From Fidelibacterota bacterium (GTDB lineage Bacteria; Fidelibacterota; UBA8477; JABMPR01): DNA of 64,000 nucleotides. Every line of letters starts with the position of its first letter. Position 1 is the stretch's first letter. The translations under genes and the position numbers were made by a program. Shown piece after piece: positions 32,069-41,942 of the stretch. The DNA lies in NCBI GenBank assembly GCA_016844945.1, contig JAERTJ010000085.1, forward strand, positions 1 to 64,000, in the 5' to 3' direction. Under the pieces are notes generated by a model that saw nothing but the letters and a program-made list of their open reading frames with translations, was not told where the DNA came from and did not search any database.

Positions 32069-33880
32069 TCATCCCACCAATTCATGCAAGTCAAGCAACA
32101 TGGTGGTCTGATCCATCATATGAGCAGAACCGAGAATGCCAGGTTGCCGGAATGTCTTATCATCTATCTCAATTGATGTGTCAATCGTATCCAGAATACC
32201 CGACACAAGTACACCTACTTCTCTCTCCTCGTGCTGGAAAACAATAACATATGGCGATTCCACATCCTCAATAGGAGCGACCCGCGCCGTATCCTCTATT
32301 TTGAATAATAACAGATTCGCGCCGCGATATTTTATTGACAACTGTCCGCCTGGCGCTTCAATCTCATTGCGATTTATTTTTTCTAATCTGGAGATTAATC
32401 CTAATGGAAGCGCAAAATATTCTGTGGCAGCATTTTTTACAACAAGGAGAGATTTATCATGTCTACCCTTCTCTATTTTCTTCTCAATAATTCTTTGGCG
32501 GGCTGTATCCTTGACAGAGCGAAGAGACATGAGGTTACTTATACCGACAATATCAAGAATGAGGGCGGATTTTCCATCACCCAGAATCGTCGCACCGGCA
32601 TAACTGCTCACATCTCGGAGATGATATCCCAGCGGTTTTACAACAATCTCTTCAGAATCAAGGAGTGCATCTACAACGATTCCATAATTCACTTCTCCAG
32701 CATTGACAACAACAATATTAACAGCGCTTTCCGTAGAAGAGCGTCGATCATTTTTTGATCTATTCTCAGTTTCAAATTCGTCAAGCTCATCTTCTTTTTG
32801 GAGGTCATCCACAGATTTGGATCTTCTGTCATGTATAAGTTCTCGCTGGTCATGTTTTAGACCGCCAGAGCTGTCCTTGAAAAACTTTGGCATTTCAAGC
32901 ACATCACTTAGCCTCAATAGAGGCAATAGTTCATTTCTAAGTCTTATAACGCTGGCGTTATCAACCTTTTCAATTCGGGATTTAACCTGCTCAGGCGGTA
33001 TGCGTACGAGTTCAACCAGGCTAACTTGAGGGATTGTGAAACGTTCTGAGCCAGATAGTACAATAAGACTGGGAATAATCGCCAGAGTAAGGGGAAGTTT
33101 CACCCGGACGGTCGTACCTTTTCCCACTGTAGATTTAATGTCAAGGGTTCCGCCCAGTTTGGTGAGGTTGGTATTCACGACATCCAGCCCTATCCCAAGA
33201 CCGGAATCCTTGCTTGCCTCCTCTGACAAAGAAAAACCGGGTTCCAGGATTGTTTTTATCAATTCTGAATCTGGCATTTCCTTAATTTCATTCTCAGTGT
33301 AAGTGCCTCTCTCAATCAATTTGGCAGAAATTTGGCTCAGATCTATGCCTGCTCCATCGTCACTAATTTCAATGAACACCTGACCGGCTTCGTGATACGT
33401 TTTCAAGTTTACAATTGCAGGGTTGGATTTTCCTGCTTCCAGTCGAGCGTCGGGCATCTCTATCCCATGATCAACAGCGTTTTTAACCAGATGGGTAATT
33501 GGATCAGAAATCAGTTCAATAATTGTCTTATCCAGTTCTACTTCTTCGCCCTCTATATTCAGTTCAACTGCCTTGCCCTGATTTGTGGACATTTCATGAA
33601 CGATTTGCTTGTACCTGCTTAAGATCGTACCGACGGGCTGCATGCGAGTACTCATGATTGAGGTTTGAATCTCTGAGGTCACCAAATCAACGCGTTGACT
33701 GGCCTTTCCTATCTGGTCTAGATCCTCGCTCAGGATTGATTGTACCAGTTGATTCCGGGTAAGAACAAGTTCACCTGCCAGGGAAACAAGTTTATCCAGC
33801 ACAGAGACATTGACACTCAGATTCTCTGGCTGACTATTAATCGTCTGTGTAATCTCATTTGAAGTTTTCGGGTTAAACAT
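32069..33880 (-). CDS. cheA: CheA-type histidine kinase lacking the Hpt (P1) domain
   Basis: A 603-aa protein. The ATG at 33880 is preferred to a GTG six codons earlier because a GGAGGT site lies 11 bases before it and covers the GTG region. The order is P3 dimerisation (about 25-80, VLDKLVSLAGELVLTRNQL), P4 kinase (HLVKNAVDHGIE N-box, DDGAGID, GLGIGLDVVNTNL), a P5 CheW-like domain (about 265-470 with a charged, Asp/Arg/Ser-rich insertion about 335-375) and a second CheW-like domain to the end (about 470-603). The ATP site looks intact, but P1 with its phosphorylatable His, and P2, are absent. The His must be supplied by another protein, or the kinase is structural. Confidence 0.88.
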   Translation of the reverse strand: MFNPKTSNEITQTINSQPENLSVNVSVLDKLVSLAGELVLTRNQLVQSILSEDLDQIGKASQRVDLVTSEIQTSIMSTRMQPVGTILSRYKQIVHEMSTNQGKAVELNIEGEEVELDKTIIELISDPITHLVKNAVDHGIEMPDARLEAGKSNPAIVNLKTYHEAGQVFIEISDDGAGIDLSQISAKLIERGTYTENEIKEMPDSELIKTILEPGFSLSEEASKDSGLGIGLDVVNTNLTKLGGTLDIKSTVGKGTTVRVKLPLTLAIIPSLIVLSGSERFTIPQVSLVELVRIPPEQVKSRIEKVDNASVIRLRNELLPLLRLSDVLEMPKFFKDSSGGLKHDQRELIHDRRSKSVDDLQKEDELDEFETENRSKNDRRSSTESAVNIVVVNAGEVNYGIVVDALLDSEEIVVKPLGYHLRDVSSYAGATILGDGKSALILDIVGISNLMSLRSVKDTARQRIIEKKIEKGRHDKSLLVVKNAATEYFALPLGLISRLEKINRNEIEAPGGQLSIKYRGANLLLFKIEDTARVAPIEDVESPYVIVFQHEEREVGVLVSGILDTIDTSIEIDDKTFRQPGILGSAHMMDQTTMLLDLHELVG

Positions 33881-33985
33881 GATTTCTAATACCTCCACGG
33901 CTCATTGTTTTTCCTCTCATTCAATCATTCAGAAAGTGTAGCTAGGCTTCGTTACCATCTGGTAGCTTTTCTTAGAATAATCCAT

Positions 33986-34351
33986 TTAATCGGTGAGATA
34001 TTTTTTAAGGAGTGGAAGCAACTGGCTGGGCTTGAATGGTTTCTGAAAATATTCATTGAACCCTGCTTCAATTAGCTCATCACTCTGGCTCAAAGCAGTT
34101 GCAGAGACTGATATGAAGGGAACCTTGCTAAGTTGCTTCTTCTTTTTAAGCAATTTGCACAGGGCTATTCCATCAATCCCAAAACCAAGGGCTATATCCA
34201 CAAATAAAATATCGAACTTGTAAATCATAGCCATTTCCATGGCAATTTCACCATTTCGCGCAAGCACTGTTTTAATATTTTCTCTTCCGAGAAGGACCTT
34301 AAAATACTGCCCATAGACATGATCATCTTCTACAATGAGTGCTCGTTTCAT
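33986..34351 (-). CDS. CheY-like single-domain response regulator
   Basis: A 121-aa stand-alone receiver. Acidic residues in LIVEDDHVYG (about 6-15), a phospho-acceptor Asp in DILFVDIALGFGIDG (about 52), Ser/Ala in SVSATA and Lys in FQKPFKPSQL (about 107) are all present. It lies between the receptor and CheA genes, so it is the likely output of this sensory system. There is no sign of whether it acts on a flagellar switch or another target. Confidence 0.9.
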   Translation of the reverse strand: MKRALIVEDDHVYGQYFKVLLGRENIKTVLARNGEIAMEMAMIYKFDILFVDIALGFGIDGIALCKLLKKKKQLSKVPFISVSATALSQSDELIEAGFNEYFQKPFKPSQLLPLLKKYLTD

Positions 34352-34430
34352 GGTGTGCTCTCCTGATTAATCGCTGGTATAGTAGACAGGGCTGTCGATT
34401 GACAACAACCCTGCGCTACTAAATCCATAG

Positions 34431-36419
34431 TTAGGCGTTTAATCTGCTAGCTACTTCAGTCAATTGACTCCCCGTGTCAGTGATCAATTGAGTAGAACTC
34501 TTCAAGTCTTGCCCTGATCGCTCAATATTACCGATGTCCGTATTCACAGTGGTAATATTTGTAGCAACTTCTCTAGCTGCCTGGGCTGCCTGACCGACAT
34601 TCGACACAATGTCGTTCATGCCACTCGTTGCAGCACCCAGACTCCCTGCAATATCCTGAGTGGTTACATTCTGCTCTTCTACAGCCGTGGCAATCGTGTT
34701 GACAATTGAATTCACTTTATCAATCACGGTAGTAATTGAAGCTATCTCAGTGACAGTCCCCGTGGTTTCATTTTGGATCGCGTCAATCTTATGGCTGATA
34801 TCAGCAGTTGCATCATTGGTTTGTTTTGCTAACTCTTTTACCTCATTGGCTACCACTGCGAAGCCTTTACCTGCTTCTCCAGCCCTTGCAGCTTCAATGG
34901 TTGCATTCAGAGCCAGCAGTTTTGTCTGTTCAGCAATCTCGACGATGGTGTCTGTCACCTGGCTAATCTCATTGGCTGCAACTCCAAGTTTGTCAACTCG
35001 GCCTGATGCAGCAGCCACATTTTGAACAGCTTCAGCGGTGATTTCTCTTGCCTGTTCTGCATTCTGAGCAATTTCACTCACTGTTGCGGTCATTTCTTCG
35101 GTAGCTCCTGCAACAGAATTCATGTTGTCTTGAGATGATTGTGAAGCCTGGGAAATAGTGTCCATATTGGTGCTCATTTCTTCAGCAGCAGAGGCAACCA
35201 TATTTGACATATCAGCTATACTGGTAGATTTTTCGGCTATATCTAATGAAATTGAAGATAATTGAGTACCCGCAGCACTTAGATCATTGGTGCTACTCTG
35301 AACTTGCGATTGAATTTCTCTTTGCTCATTTTCAGCAATCTCAAGTTTTTCCACAAATGAATCGAACCATTTTGCAAGCTCTCCAATTTCGTCCTGAGTA
35401 TCGATATTCAGGCGAACAGAAAGGTCCCCTTCTCCTTGGGCAATATCTTTCATGAGCGCAATCAGCTTATTGATTTGACCAACAATTAATCTCGCAATGA
35501 GCCAGACTAAGAGTATTGCCAAAACCACGACAGCAGGTGTCAATGTATAAGCCATTTTTTTGAAAGAAGCGATGGGTGCCATAAATTCTTCAACAGACAC
35601 TCGGATGGCCAGTATCCATTCTGTTTTCGGGTGTGTTTTAAACTGTACTTCTACTGGATGCCCTTTCCAATCATAAGTAAAATCACCGTTTTCCATAGAT
35701 TTCATTTTTTTGAAGAAATCATGCTCAGCAAGATTCAGTTTCATGATTTGTGAATTGTCAGGATACGCCAGTACTCGACCTGAGCTCTCTGTCATATAGA
35801 TGTATCCAGTCTCACCGAATTGAGAGGTACTAATATATGCATCTGAAAAAGAGTTTAATTCCACAGGAGTCCCCATGATACCTACAACAACGCCCTTATC
35901 ATAAATTGGGGCGGTTATAAGGACAACGGGTCTCCCGCTCGCTGGTGATGCACCGGCTGCGCTAATCCAGCTTTTACCCTGTCTAGCCATTTCCACATTC
36001 CTGGCGTAAATAGGTATCTGGGAAATATCGATTTTAGCTTTTGCGGCATCATAACCATGAGCAAGAAATAAATCACCTTCCAGATGGGCGAGAAAAATAT
36101 TCTCATAGACTTCGCTGCTTGACATAAACACATCAATAAGTTCCTGCGCTTTATCCCTATTCCTATTCCGGCAGGCATCTTTGAAAACAGGGATATTACT
36201 AAAACGGTAGGCATCTTGCTCCCTGTCCTCTAACCAGGTATCTAGAGCAGTGTATGTCTTTTGAAGAACGTCACCCATACGATCTTCCTCGGCGGTGTGC
36301 GCGTAACTGCTAAACTTGCTAATCCCCATCCAACTGGCAAAAACCATTGCAACAATAAATAAGGGAATCATTGTATACTGGATCTTTTTACCCAGGTTCA
36401 AGTTGAGAAAATAGTTCAT
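34431..36419 (-). CDS. Methyl-accepting chemotaxis protein with Cache-type sensor
   Basis: A 662-aa receptor: first transmembrane helix at about 14-33, a periplasmic Cache-like sensor (about 40-280; with GETGYIYMTESSGRVLAYPD), a second helix (about 292-315), HAMP (about 315-370) and a signalling domain with the conserved hairpin EIAEQTKLLALNATIEAARAGE. Many small-polar heptads flank the tip. No methyltransferase or methylesterase gene is beside it. The ligand class is suggested by the Cache fold (small organic molecules) but not defined. Confidence 0.93.
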   Translation of the reverse strand: MNYFLNLNLGKKIQYTMIPLFIVAMVFASWMGISKFSSYAHTAEEDRMGDVLQKTYTALDTWLEDREQDAYRFSNIPVFKDACRNRNRDKAQELIDVFMSSSEVYENIFLAHLEGDLFLAHGYDAAKAKIDISQIPIYARNVEMARQGKSWISAAGASPASGRPVVLITAPIYDKGVVVGIMGTPVELNSFSDAYISTSQFGETGYIYMTESSGRVLAYPDNSQIMKLNLAEHDFFKKMKSMENGDFTYDWKGHPVEVQFKTHPKTEWILAIRVSVEEFMAPIASFKKMAYTLTPAVVVLAILLVWLIARLIVGQINKLIALMKDIAQGEGDLSVRLNIDTQDEIGELAKWFDSFVEKLEIAENEQREIQSQVQSSTNDLSAAGTQLSSISLDIAEKSTSIADMSNMVASAAEEMSTNMDTISQASQSSQDNMNSVAGATEEMTATVSEIAQNAEQAREITAEAVQNVAAASGRVDKLGVAANEISQVTDTIVEIAEQTKLLALNATIEAARAGEAGKGFAVVANEVKELAKQTNDATADISHKIDAIQNETTGTVTEIASITTVIDKVNSIVNTIATAVEEQNVTTQDIAGSLGAATSGMNDIVSNVGQAAQAAREVATNITTVNTDIGNIERSGQDLKSSTQLITDTGSQLTEVASRLNA

Positions 36420-36453
36420 TTTATACTTCCTTTCGTTTTAGATGTCTTATTGC

Positions 36454-36852
36454 TTATACTTTCAATAGGGTGTCGCTGAATTTGGAGTGATACATTTCAT
36501 TGATTGATTCAAAATCATGATATCCACTTGAATCCTGAATGCTTATTTTTGGTGATTCTGAGGAGAGATCAATGGCATGCAGCATAGGACGAAATCGACG
36601 GCTCAACATATGCGTCTTCAGCAATGCGATAGATTCCCACCGTTCAGTGAATAAAAATTTGTCTGCCCCACCTACGCTTACAAAAATGTGGCATTCTAAG
36701 CATCCTACCTGAGCTCTGGTTGGCTCAAGAATAACCTGAACCAACTCAAGGAACTCATCGCGATGTTCTGGATTGATGGTAACCTCAATCTTTAAGACAA
36801 CGATTGATTGGCTGACTGACTGCGAAGGGCTGCTTTTATCTGATGCTTCCAT
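36454..36852 (-). CDS. Antibiotic-biosynthesis-monooxygenase (ABM)-like small protein
   Basis: A 132-aa protein whose centre (about 18-95) follows the ABM fold: VVLKIEVTINPEHRDEFLELVQVILEPTRAQVGCLECHIF, then FTERWESIALLKTHMLSRRF. Family members are heme-degrading or quinone-modifying oxygenases, or mere sensors. It leads the chemosensory operon, just before the receptor gene, an unusual place. The start lacks a strong ribosome site. A role in signal input is only a guess. Confidence 0.75.
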   Translation of the reverse strand: MEASDKSSPSQSVSQSIVVLKIEVTINPEHRDEFLELVQVILEPTRAQVGCLECHIFVSVGGADKFLFTERWESIALLKTHMLSRRFRPMLHAIDLSSESPKISIQDSSGYHDFESINEMYHSKFSDTLLKV

Positions 36853-36864
36853 GCCGGTGTATAA

Positions 36865-36880
36865 CTCAAATCATATGCCA
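36865..36880 (-). promoter_or_regulatory. Possible sigma54 (-24/-12) promoter
   Basis: On the minus strand TGGCATATGATTTGAG matches the sigma54 form TGGCAC-N5-TTGC except in the last -12 base (GA for GC). It lies about 13 bases upstream of the ABM gene start, which would leave almost no leader. The gene for a sigma54 activator sits directly upstream, which is why I list it. Confidence 0.35.
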
Positions 36881-36906
36881 GCATAATAATTCATCCAAGG
36901 AAGGCA

Positions 36907-36926
36907 TGATATATTCTAATATATCA
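36907..36926. repeat. AT-rich palindrome upstream of the chemosensory operon
   Basis: TGATATATT and AATATATCA, exact complements with a 2-base centre, lie about 55 bases upstream of the operon start. They could bind a regulator or bend DNA. Confidence 0.5.
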
Positions 36927-36996
36927 ATGACTTACATTACTGAGAACTTTTCAACAAGGAGAGATAAAAATATGGATGTTTTACGATATTTCGCAT

Positions 36997-37018
36997 ATCC
37001 AACGATATATCGTTGGAT
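36997..37018. promoter_or_regulatory. Perfect 22-base palindrome, candidate activator site
   Basis: ATCCAACGATATATCGTTGG plus AT reads the same on both strands. It lies about 145 bases upstream of the ABM gene and 75 bases downstream of the sigma54 activator gene. That is the usual distance for an upstream activating sequence of an enhancer-binding protein. Confidence 0.55.
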
Positions 37019-37092
37019 CTTCATGTATGAGTTTGCCACTCATCAGGTAACCAATATGTGATGGGAGGAGGTCTATTACGGTGTGCTTTAAA

Positions 37093-39276
37093 TCATGTTG
37101 GCCGGACGATTCCCAGGCGTTTCATTCGTGAAGCGAGGGTTGTCGGCTTCATTTCTAAAATTTCCGCCGCGCCATTTGAGCCTCTAATTCTCCAGTGCGT
37201 TTCCTCCAGGACAGACAGGATGTGTGCCCGTTCCATATCATTTAACCCTCTATGGGGACCGAGAGCAGTCGATCGATCCTCAGGTAACTCGATTCTAAGT
37301 ATATTTCCTGTGGATTTAATCATGGAGCGCTCAATCACATTTTTCAACTCCCTGATATTTCCAGGCCATGAATAATTCTCCAGAAGCCCTGCACCTTCAG
37401 CAGATATTTTATTAATCCGTTTCCCCATGCTATCCTTGAAAGCTTCGATAAAGGTCCACGTCAATAATAGTATATCTTCTCTTCGATCTCTTAGTGGGGG
37501 TAATTCAAGTGGAAACACGTTTAAGCGATAGTAGAGATCTTCACGAAATCTACCCTGCTTAATTTCGCTCACCAGATCCCGATTAGTGGCAGCAATCACT
37601 CGAACATCTACCTGTATCAATTTGGAACTTCCCAAACGTTCAAAATGACCCTCCTGGAGAACTCTGAGCAATTTTGATTGTGTATCAAGAGGTAATTCGC
37701 CAATTTCGTCAAGAAATATTGTTGCGCCATCTGCAATTTCAAACCGACCAATTTGTCGGCTTATGGCTCCAGTAAACGCACCTTTTTCGCGACCAAACAA
37801 CTCACTTTCGACCAATGTTGCCGGCAAAGCTGCACAGTTAACAACTATAAAGCTTTTATCTTTCCTGTTGCTCATTTCATGAATGGCTCGGGCTAAGAGT
37901 TCTTTACCGGTACCCGTCTCACCAAGAATGAGTACCGTTGAATCCGTAGCTGCAACCTGCTCAGCCTGCACAAGCACTGATTTCATTCTGTCGCTCTTGC
38001 CAACAATATTTTTGTAGACGCTGGAGAGCCTCACTTCTTCGCGGAGGATCACATTTTCAGCCTCGATTTTGTCCTTGAGTTCTTTTAACTCATCAAGGGC
38101 GATTTTAAGGTCTAGATTTGCACCCTCAATTTCCTTCTCAGCTTGTTTACGCTCTGAAATGTCCTGCATCATCACAACTGAAGTCAAGTCATCCTCTTGT
38201 TGGTATACAGTTACCCTGACTTCCATTGGGAATTCAAGCCCATCCTTCTTTAGCCCTATGGTCTCGTAGACACCTGGAACCTCTTCCCCCTTCATTCGTC
38301 TAGAAATAAATTCCTTAATTCGTTCATGCTCGGATTCTGCAATTAGATTTAATATTGGAGTACCCCGTAACTCATCAGTTGTACCATAGCCAAACAATTT
38401 GGCATAAGCTGTATTAACCATATGCGTGGATCCATTCACACTAGTTCCAATTGCATATTGAGCATGATCAAAAAGTGCCCGCAACTGGGCTTCGCTATTC
38501 CTTAGCTTTTCATCAGTTTTCATCTGAATACTAATATCTCTGATCATAGCCTGGAGGTAAACTTTACCACTATGTGTTAAATCATTGAGAGCAATCTCTG
38601 CATCGAATTCAATTCCGTTTAATCGCTTATGACGCCAATAAAACAACTGAGGAGTGCCAGACAGGGCTTTAGCAATCAGATCCTCACCTTTCCTGGTAGA
38701 GTTCTCCCCATCTGGCTGATATTCTGGTGAGAAATCGAAGGGAGTACGTCCGAGAATATCAGATTCCTCCTTACCGCCAAAGATTTGGATTGTGGCTGAA
38801 TTACACTCAATGAGCTTCCCTGCGGAAAGGATGAATATGCCATCAGAAGCAGAGTTGAATAAGGTTCGGTAACGATTATCGGTTTCCTTAAATGCCTGCT
38901 CAAAACTTTTCAGCCTGGTTATATCACTTGTTGTGGTCACTACAATTTTGGTAGAATCATCGATGACAAAAGGATATGAAGTTTCACACAGGGAAATATT
39001 CATGCCATCTAGTTCTGTCTCGATCTCAATACTTTTCAGGTGCCGCATAATATTGAGCGCTTCAACTCTCAACTTGGCAGAGACTTCAGCATGAAAAGCT
39101 GAAAGGATTTCTGATTCCTGATGATTTTTGACCTCATCTGGATGCATGCCCAACAATTCACCCAACATCTGATTCATCCAGATAACCACCCCATCTGCAT
39201 CGACGATTCGTATGGGTAAATCCATTTTTGAAATGAACTTGTCTATCAGGTCATAGAAACTTGTGTGATGATTCAT
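37093..39276 (-). CDS. Sigma54-dependent transcriptional activator with PAS domains
   Basis: A 727-aa enhancer-binding protein. Three PAS-type domains occupy about 12-120, 130-250 and 262-380, followed by a coiled coil (about 385-415) and an AAA+ domain with Walker A GETGTGKE (about 452-459), the sigma54-contacting GAFTGA loop (about 499-504), Walker [12 protein letters not shown] and the R-finger region. A Fis-type helix-turn-helix ([25 protein letters not shown]) ends it. There is no receiver, so PAS domains are the likely sensors. It probably controls the adjacent chemosensory operon. Confidence 0.93.
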   Translation of the reverse strand: MNHHTSFYDLIDKFISKMDLPIRIVDADGVVIWMNQMLGELLGMHPDEVKNHQESEILSAFHAEVSAKLRVEALNIMRHLKSIEIETELDGMNISLCETSYPFVIDDSTKIVVTTTSDITRLKSFEQAFKETDNRYRTLFNSASDGIFILSAGKLIECNSATIQIFGGKEESDILGRTPFDFSPEYQPDGENSTRKGEDLIAKALSGTPQLFYWRHKRLNGIEFDAEIALNDLTHSGKVYLQAMIRDISIQMKTDEKLRNSEAQLRALFDHAQYAIGTSVNGSTHMVNTAYAKLFGYGTTDELRGTPILNLIAESEHERIKEFISRRMKGEEVPGVYETIGLKKDGLEFPMEVRVTVYQQEDDLTSVVMMQDISERKQAEKEIEGANLDLKIALDELKELKDKIEAENVILREEVRLSSVYKNIVGKSDRMKSVLVQAEQVAATDSTVLILGETGTGKELLARAIHEMSNRKDKSFIVVNCAALPATLVESELFGREKGAFTGAISRQIGRFEIADGATIFLDEIGELPLDTQSKLLRVLQEGHFERLGSSKLIQVDVRVIAATNRDLVSEIKQGRFREDLYYRLNVFPLELPPLRDRREDILLLTWTFIEAFKDSMGKRINKISAEGAGLLENYSWPGNIRELKNVIERSMIKSTGNILRIELPEDRSTALGPHRGLNDMERAHILSVLEETHWRIRGSNGAAEILEMKPTTLASRMKRLGIVRPT

Positions 39277-39499
39277 TCAATCCAATCCCCGTTTGCATGT
39301 GTTGGTGAAAACGTAATCATTACCCTCACCGAAGCAATACAGTAATTGAGCGAGGAATCTATGGTAGGATGGTCAGAGTTTAACCTCTCAAAACTGTTCA
39401 GCTGTGAATATCCATGTTTCTTGAACGAAGACTACAAATCTTGCCCTCTAGGCCGGGAACTGGTCTGATCTGTAAGGCCTATCAATCAACTCTTGTATG

Positions 39500-40207
39500 C
39501 TATTTCACAAGGGGTCGCTTGATATCTTCAGGAAGTCTCTCAATATTGTGTTCCACTGATTCAAAGTATAGGGTAATAGATCCACCTTTACGTCCCTGCT
39601 CAACCACGAAGGGGATCAACACCCCATCCACTTCGCGATAATCCTTCAGATTCCAGTGATATCCAATTTGGTTCAGTAGTCCAGACTCATCATCAAACCA
39701 TAAGGCATAGTATGTGGAATCCCGATCCGTATAAACAGCCGTTACATCCCTATAATTCATCGTCATTTTAGCACCATACCTGAGTTTCTTGAAATAGCGA
39801 TCCATTTTTAAAGGACTCGCCGGGTCAAAAACATAGCCAAGTTTTGCTCGATTCTGCCCGGGATCAGCAACCACACCAGTACTATCCTGTCGCCACCCCC
39901 CAGCTTGATCATAGCCGTAGTTCTCAGTGGGTGAGGAAAAACGCCAATTTCCCTGACTATCAGCATAGACCCTAAATAGCATTTCACTCGGTTCACCCAT
40001 GTACGGACGATTATCAATCAACCGACCCTTGATGAGACGCGTTTTAAAATTACTGATCGTATCATGACCACCTATGGCTGTGATATAGCGTTTGATAATC
40101 TCCACATGTCCAGGACTTGAAACCTTTGACTCGTAATCCTCCTTTGCAGAGCAATTCATTAGCAGAAATGCACTGAAGAATATGATGATTAAACGCATGG
40201 TTCGCAT
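39500..40207 (-). CDS. Lipoprotein of unknown function
   Basis: A 235-aa lipoprotein. The ATG at 40207 is chosen because AAGGGGG lies 8 bases upstream and it leads into the signal MRTMRLIIIFFSAFLLMNC, whose Cys is the lipid site. The frame itself opens 24 codons earlier. The mature part begins VEIIKRYITAIGGHDTISNFKT, a start often seen in FCB outer-membrane lipoproteins of LolA-like or 'insulinase-like' beta folds. The rest is beta-rich with many aromatic residues. No catalytic motif is visible. Confidence 0.8.
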   Translation of the reverse strand: MRTMRLIIIFFSAFLLMNCSAKEDYESKVSSPGHVEIIKRYITAIGGHDTISNFKTRLIKGRLIDNRPYMGEPSEMLFRVYADSQGNWRFSSPTENYGYDQAGGWRQDSTGVVADPGQNRAKLGYVFDPASPLKMDRYFKKLRYGAKMTMNYRDVTAVYTDRDSTYYALWFDDESGLLNQIGYHWNLKDYREVDGVLIPFVVEQGRKGGSITLYFESVEHNIERLPEDIKRPLVK

Positions 40208-40415
40208 GAAAACCCCCTTTTCAATTGATACAAGATTTTTCGGATACTGAAATTCGGCATAAATATATATGGGTACCATGATCCAGTTTTCACAGATCGA
40301 TGATTGGAGAATTTGCTCGCTTCAAGGCATCATAACTATGTTAAACGGTGAGCATCAGATGTAGAGCAGGTGGTTCCCCATGCTTGATCGTATCTACCCG
40401 AAAAGGCATAGAAGG

Positions 40416-40901
40416 TTAGAATGGAGAAATAATTTCCTGAACAATTTTTCTAAACATGATGACTTGATCTTTGGCCTTGAAGCGCCCATAAGCAAGGCCA
40501 GACAATGCTATTACTATCACTAAAACAGACAAGCAAGTCCCTACGAGAGCCAGTGTTGAGGACATCCCCAGGTGGATTTGAGCCAACATCATGATAAATG
40601 CTGCGATAAAAACCACTGCACCTAGAAAAATAAAGAACATCGCCAGAGTGAAAGTGGCAGCATTGGGACCAATCACTTCATGGATGGTGGATGTCTCATT
40701 GTTACTTTCGATGCGTAAATTCATCTCAGGGGACCACCAGCGATGAATCTCCTCCGTCACTTTCATGGCAATAAGATCATTGGAAATTTCTACTGATACA
40801 GGATAGCTCTCTGGAAGCTTTGAGCTAGAAACCGTAGTCAACAGCTCATCTGCTGATCCTTGATGATTATACTGTCTACGAAAATTGATACCCAAAACCA
40901 T
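40416..40901 (-). CDS. Small membrane protein of unknown function
   Basis: A 161-aa protein with a soluble N-terminal part (about 1-78) and two transmembrane helices (about 82-105 and 112-136), ending in a short basic tail. A GGTGGGG ribosome site precedes the ATG. No family is recognised. It stands alone between a lipoprotein and the anti-sigma gene, all on the same strand. Confidence 0.65.
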   Translation of the reverse strand: MVLGINFRRQYNHQGSADELLTTVSSSKLPESYPVSVEISNDLIAMKVTEEIHRWWSPEMNLRIESNNETSTIHEVIGPNAATFTLAMFFIFLGAVVFIAAFIMMLAQIHLGMSSTLALVGTCLSVLVIVIALSGLAYGRFKAKDQVIMFRKIVQEIISPF

Positions 40902-41001
40902 ACAAACCCCACCACTTTGTTTAATTGATGATGGAATTTATCTCATTATAATGTGAAAGCAAGTATGAGAATATTATAATTAGAGCATGCTTCGTGTGGG
41001 G

Positions 41002-41412
41002 TCAATCGGAAAAGAGATCCAGGTTGTCGCTGATACAAGTCGAAGGATTGTCAACCTGCAGGGAGAGGGTTGGATGTGAAGCTGCCACTGAATAAAGCGT
41101 GATGTTTCTGGATTTGTTTAACAATTGGGACATCGTACCCAAACCAAAGCCCAGCACGATCAATGCGGCAGCCCTCAAAAGCATCTTCAATTCTCCTGAG
41201 ACTCGGCCTGGATAAGGAATGGAGGGCGCATAAACCGGGATATTCAGACCTTTTAAAGCTACAAGGTCTGCTTCTATTGCAGCAAGTGATGCAGAGCATT
41301 GGGAACAATGCTTTAGGTGCTGCTCGACTGCTGTATCCTGCTCAGGATCAAGGGTTTCCAGCAGATGACCAAGTAGGATATCCTCTTCATAGTGACTGGT
41401 TCGGGGTTCCAT
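41002..41412 (-). CDS. Anti-sigma factor with zinc-binding (ZAS) motif
   Basis: A 136-aa protein. The N-terminal half has LLGHLLETLDPEQDTAVEQH followed by LKHCSQC, the HX3CX2C zinc anti-sigma motif (about 35-42) that holds an ECF sigma factor inactive. One transmembrane helix follows (about 74-92, ALIVLGFGLGTM), so the protein is a membrane sensor with a short periplasmic end (about 95-136). It overlaps the sigma gene by one base, as usual for such pairs. Confidence 0.9.
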   Translation of the reverse strand: MEPRTSHYEEDILLGHLLETLDPEQDTAVEQHLKHCSQCSASLAAIEADLVALKGLNIPVYAPSIPYPGRVSGELKMLLRAAALIVLGFGLGTMSQLLNKSRNITLYSVAASHPTLSLQVDNPSTCISDNLDLFSD

Positions 41413-41942
41413 TACGTAAGTCCTCTATCTTTCATTTGCTTTCTAATTTGCTTTGCGCCATTGAATAAGCGGGATTTAACCGTCCCCAATGGAATGGCCA
41501 ATACGGCTGAAATATCCTGCAGTGACTTCTCACCATAAAAACGCAAAACAAAAACCTCTCGGTAAACCTCGTCCAGGGCCTGGATGATATTGAACATTGC
41601 CCTGTCTCGCTCACCCCTTATCAAGCTGTCAAGCGGTTGTGGATTTGTGTCAGGCGGGTCGATCTCCCCTATTGTAGACCATCGTTGCAACCGCTTCTTC
41701 ATTTTTAAGGCGGTGTGGTACGTCACAGTTGTTAGCCAACCCTTTAATGATCCATCCTGATGTTTTGGAGGATTACGAAAAAGTTCGACCATCACCTCCT
41801 GGACAACGTCTTGAGCCAGGTCTGGTGATCCGGTCAACATCACTGCTAATCGGGTGAGATGGCTAGCATGGAGATCAACCACACGATTCCAGGCGGATCG
41901 ATTTCCATGCTTCGCCAGGTTATAATCCTGCCAATCGTTCAA
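41412..41942 (-). CDS. ECF-family RNA polymerase sigma factor
   Basis: A 176-aa sigma70-family factor of the extracytoplasmic type. Region 2 (about 25-95, with LAQDVVQEVMVELFRNPPKHQDGSLKGWLTTVTYHTAL) and region 4 (about 115-170, with LDEVYREVFVLRFYGEKSLQDIS and a final helix-turn-helix IPLGTVKSRLFNGAKQIRK) are clear. It starts inside the last codon of the lipoprotein gene (4-base overlap) and ends at the anti-sigma start. This makes a three-gene operon that probably responds to envelope stress. Confidence 0.93.
   Translation of the reverse strand: MNDWQDYNLAKHGNRSAWNRVVDLHASHLTRLAVMLTGSPDLAQDVVQEVMVELFRNPPKHQDGSLKGWLTTVTYHTALKMKKRLQRWSTIGEIDPPDTNPQPLDSLIRGERDRAMFNIIQALDEVYREVFVLRFYGEKSLQDISAVLAIPLGTVKSRLFNGAKQIRKQMKDRGLT

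Noticed and set aside
32136..32603. Plus-strand frame of 155 codons
   Set aside because: It is antisense to the CheA-like gene, whose domains are continuous on the other strand.
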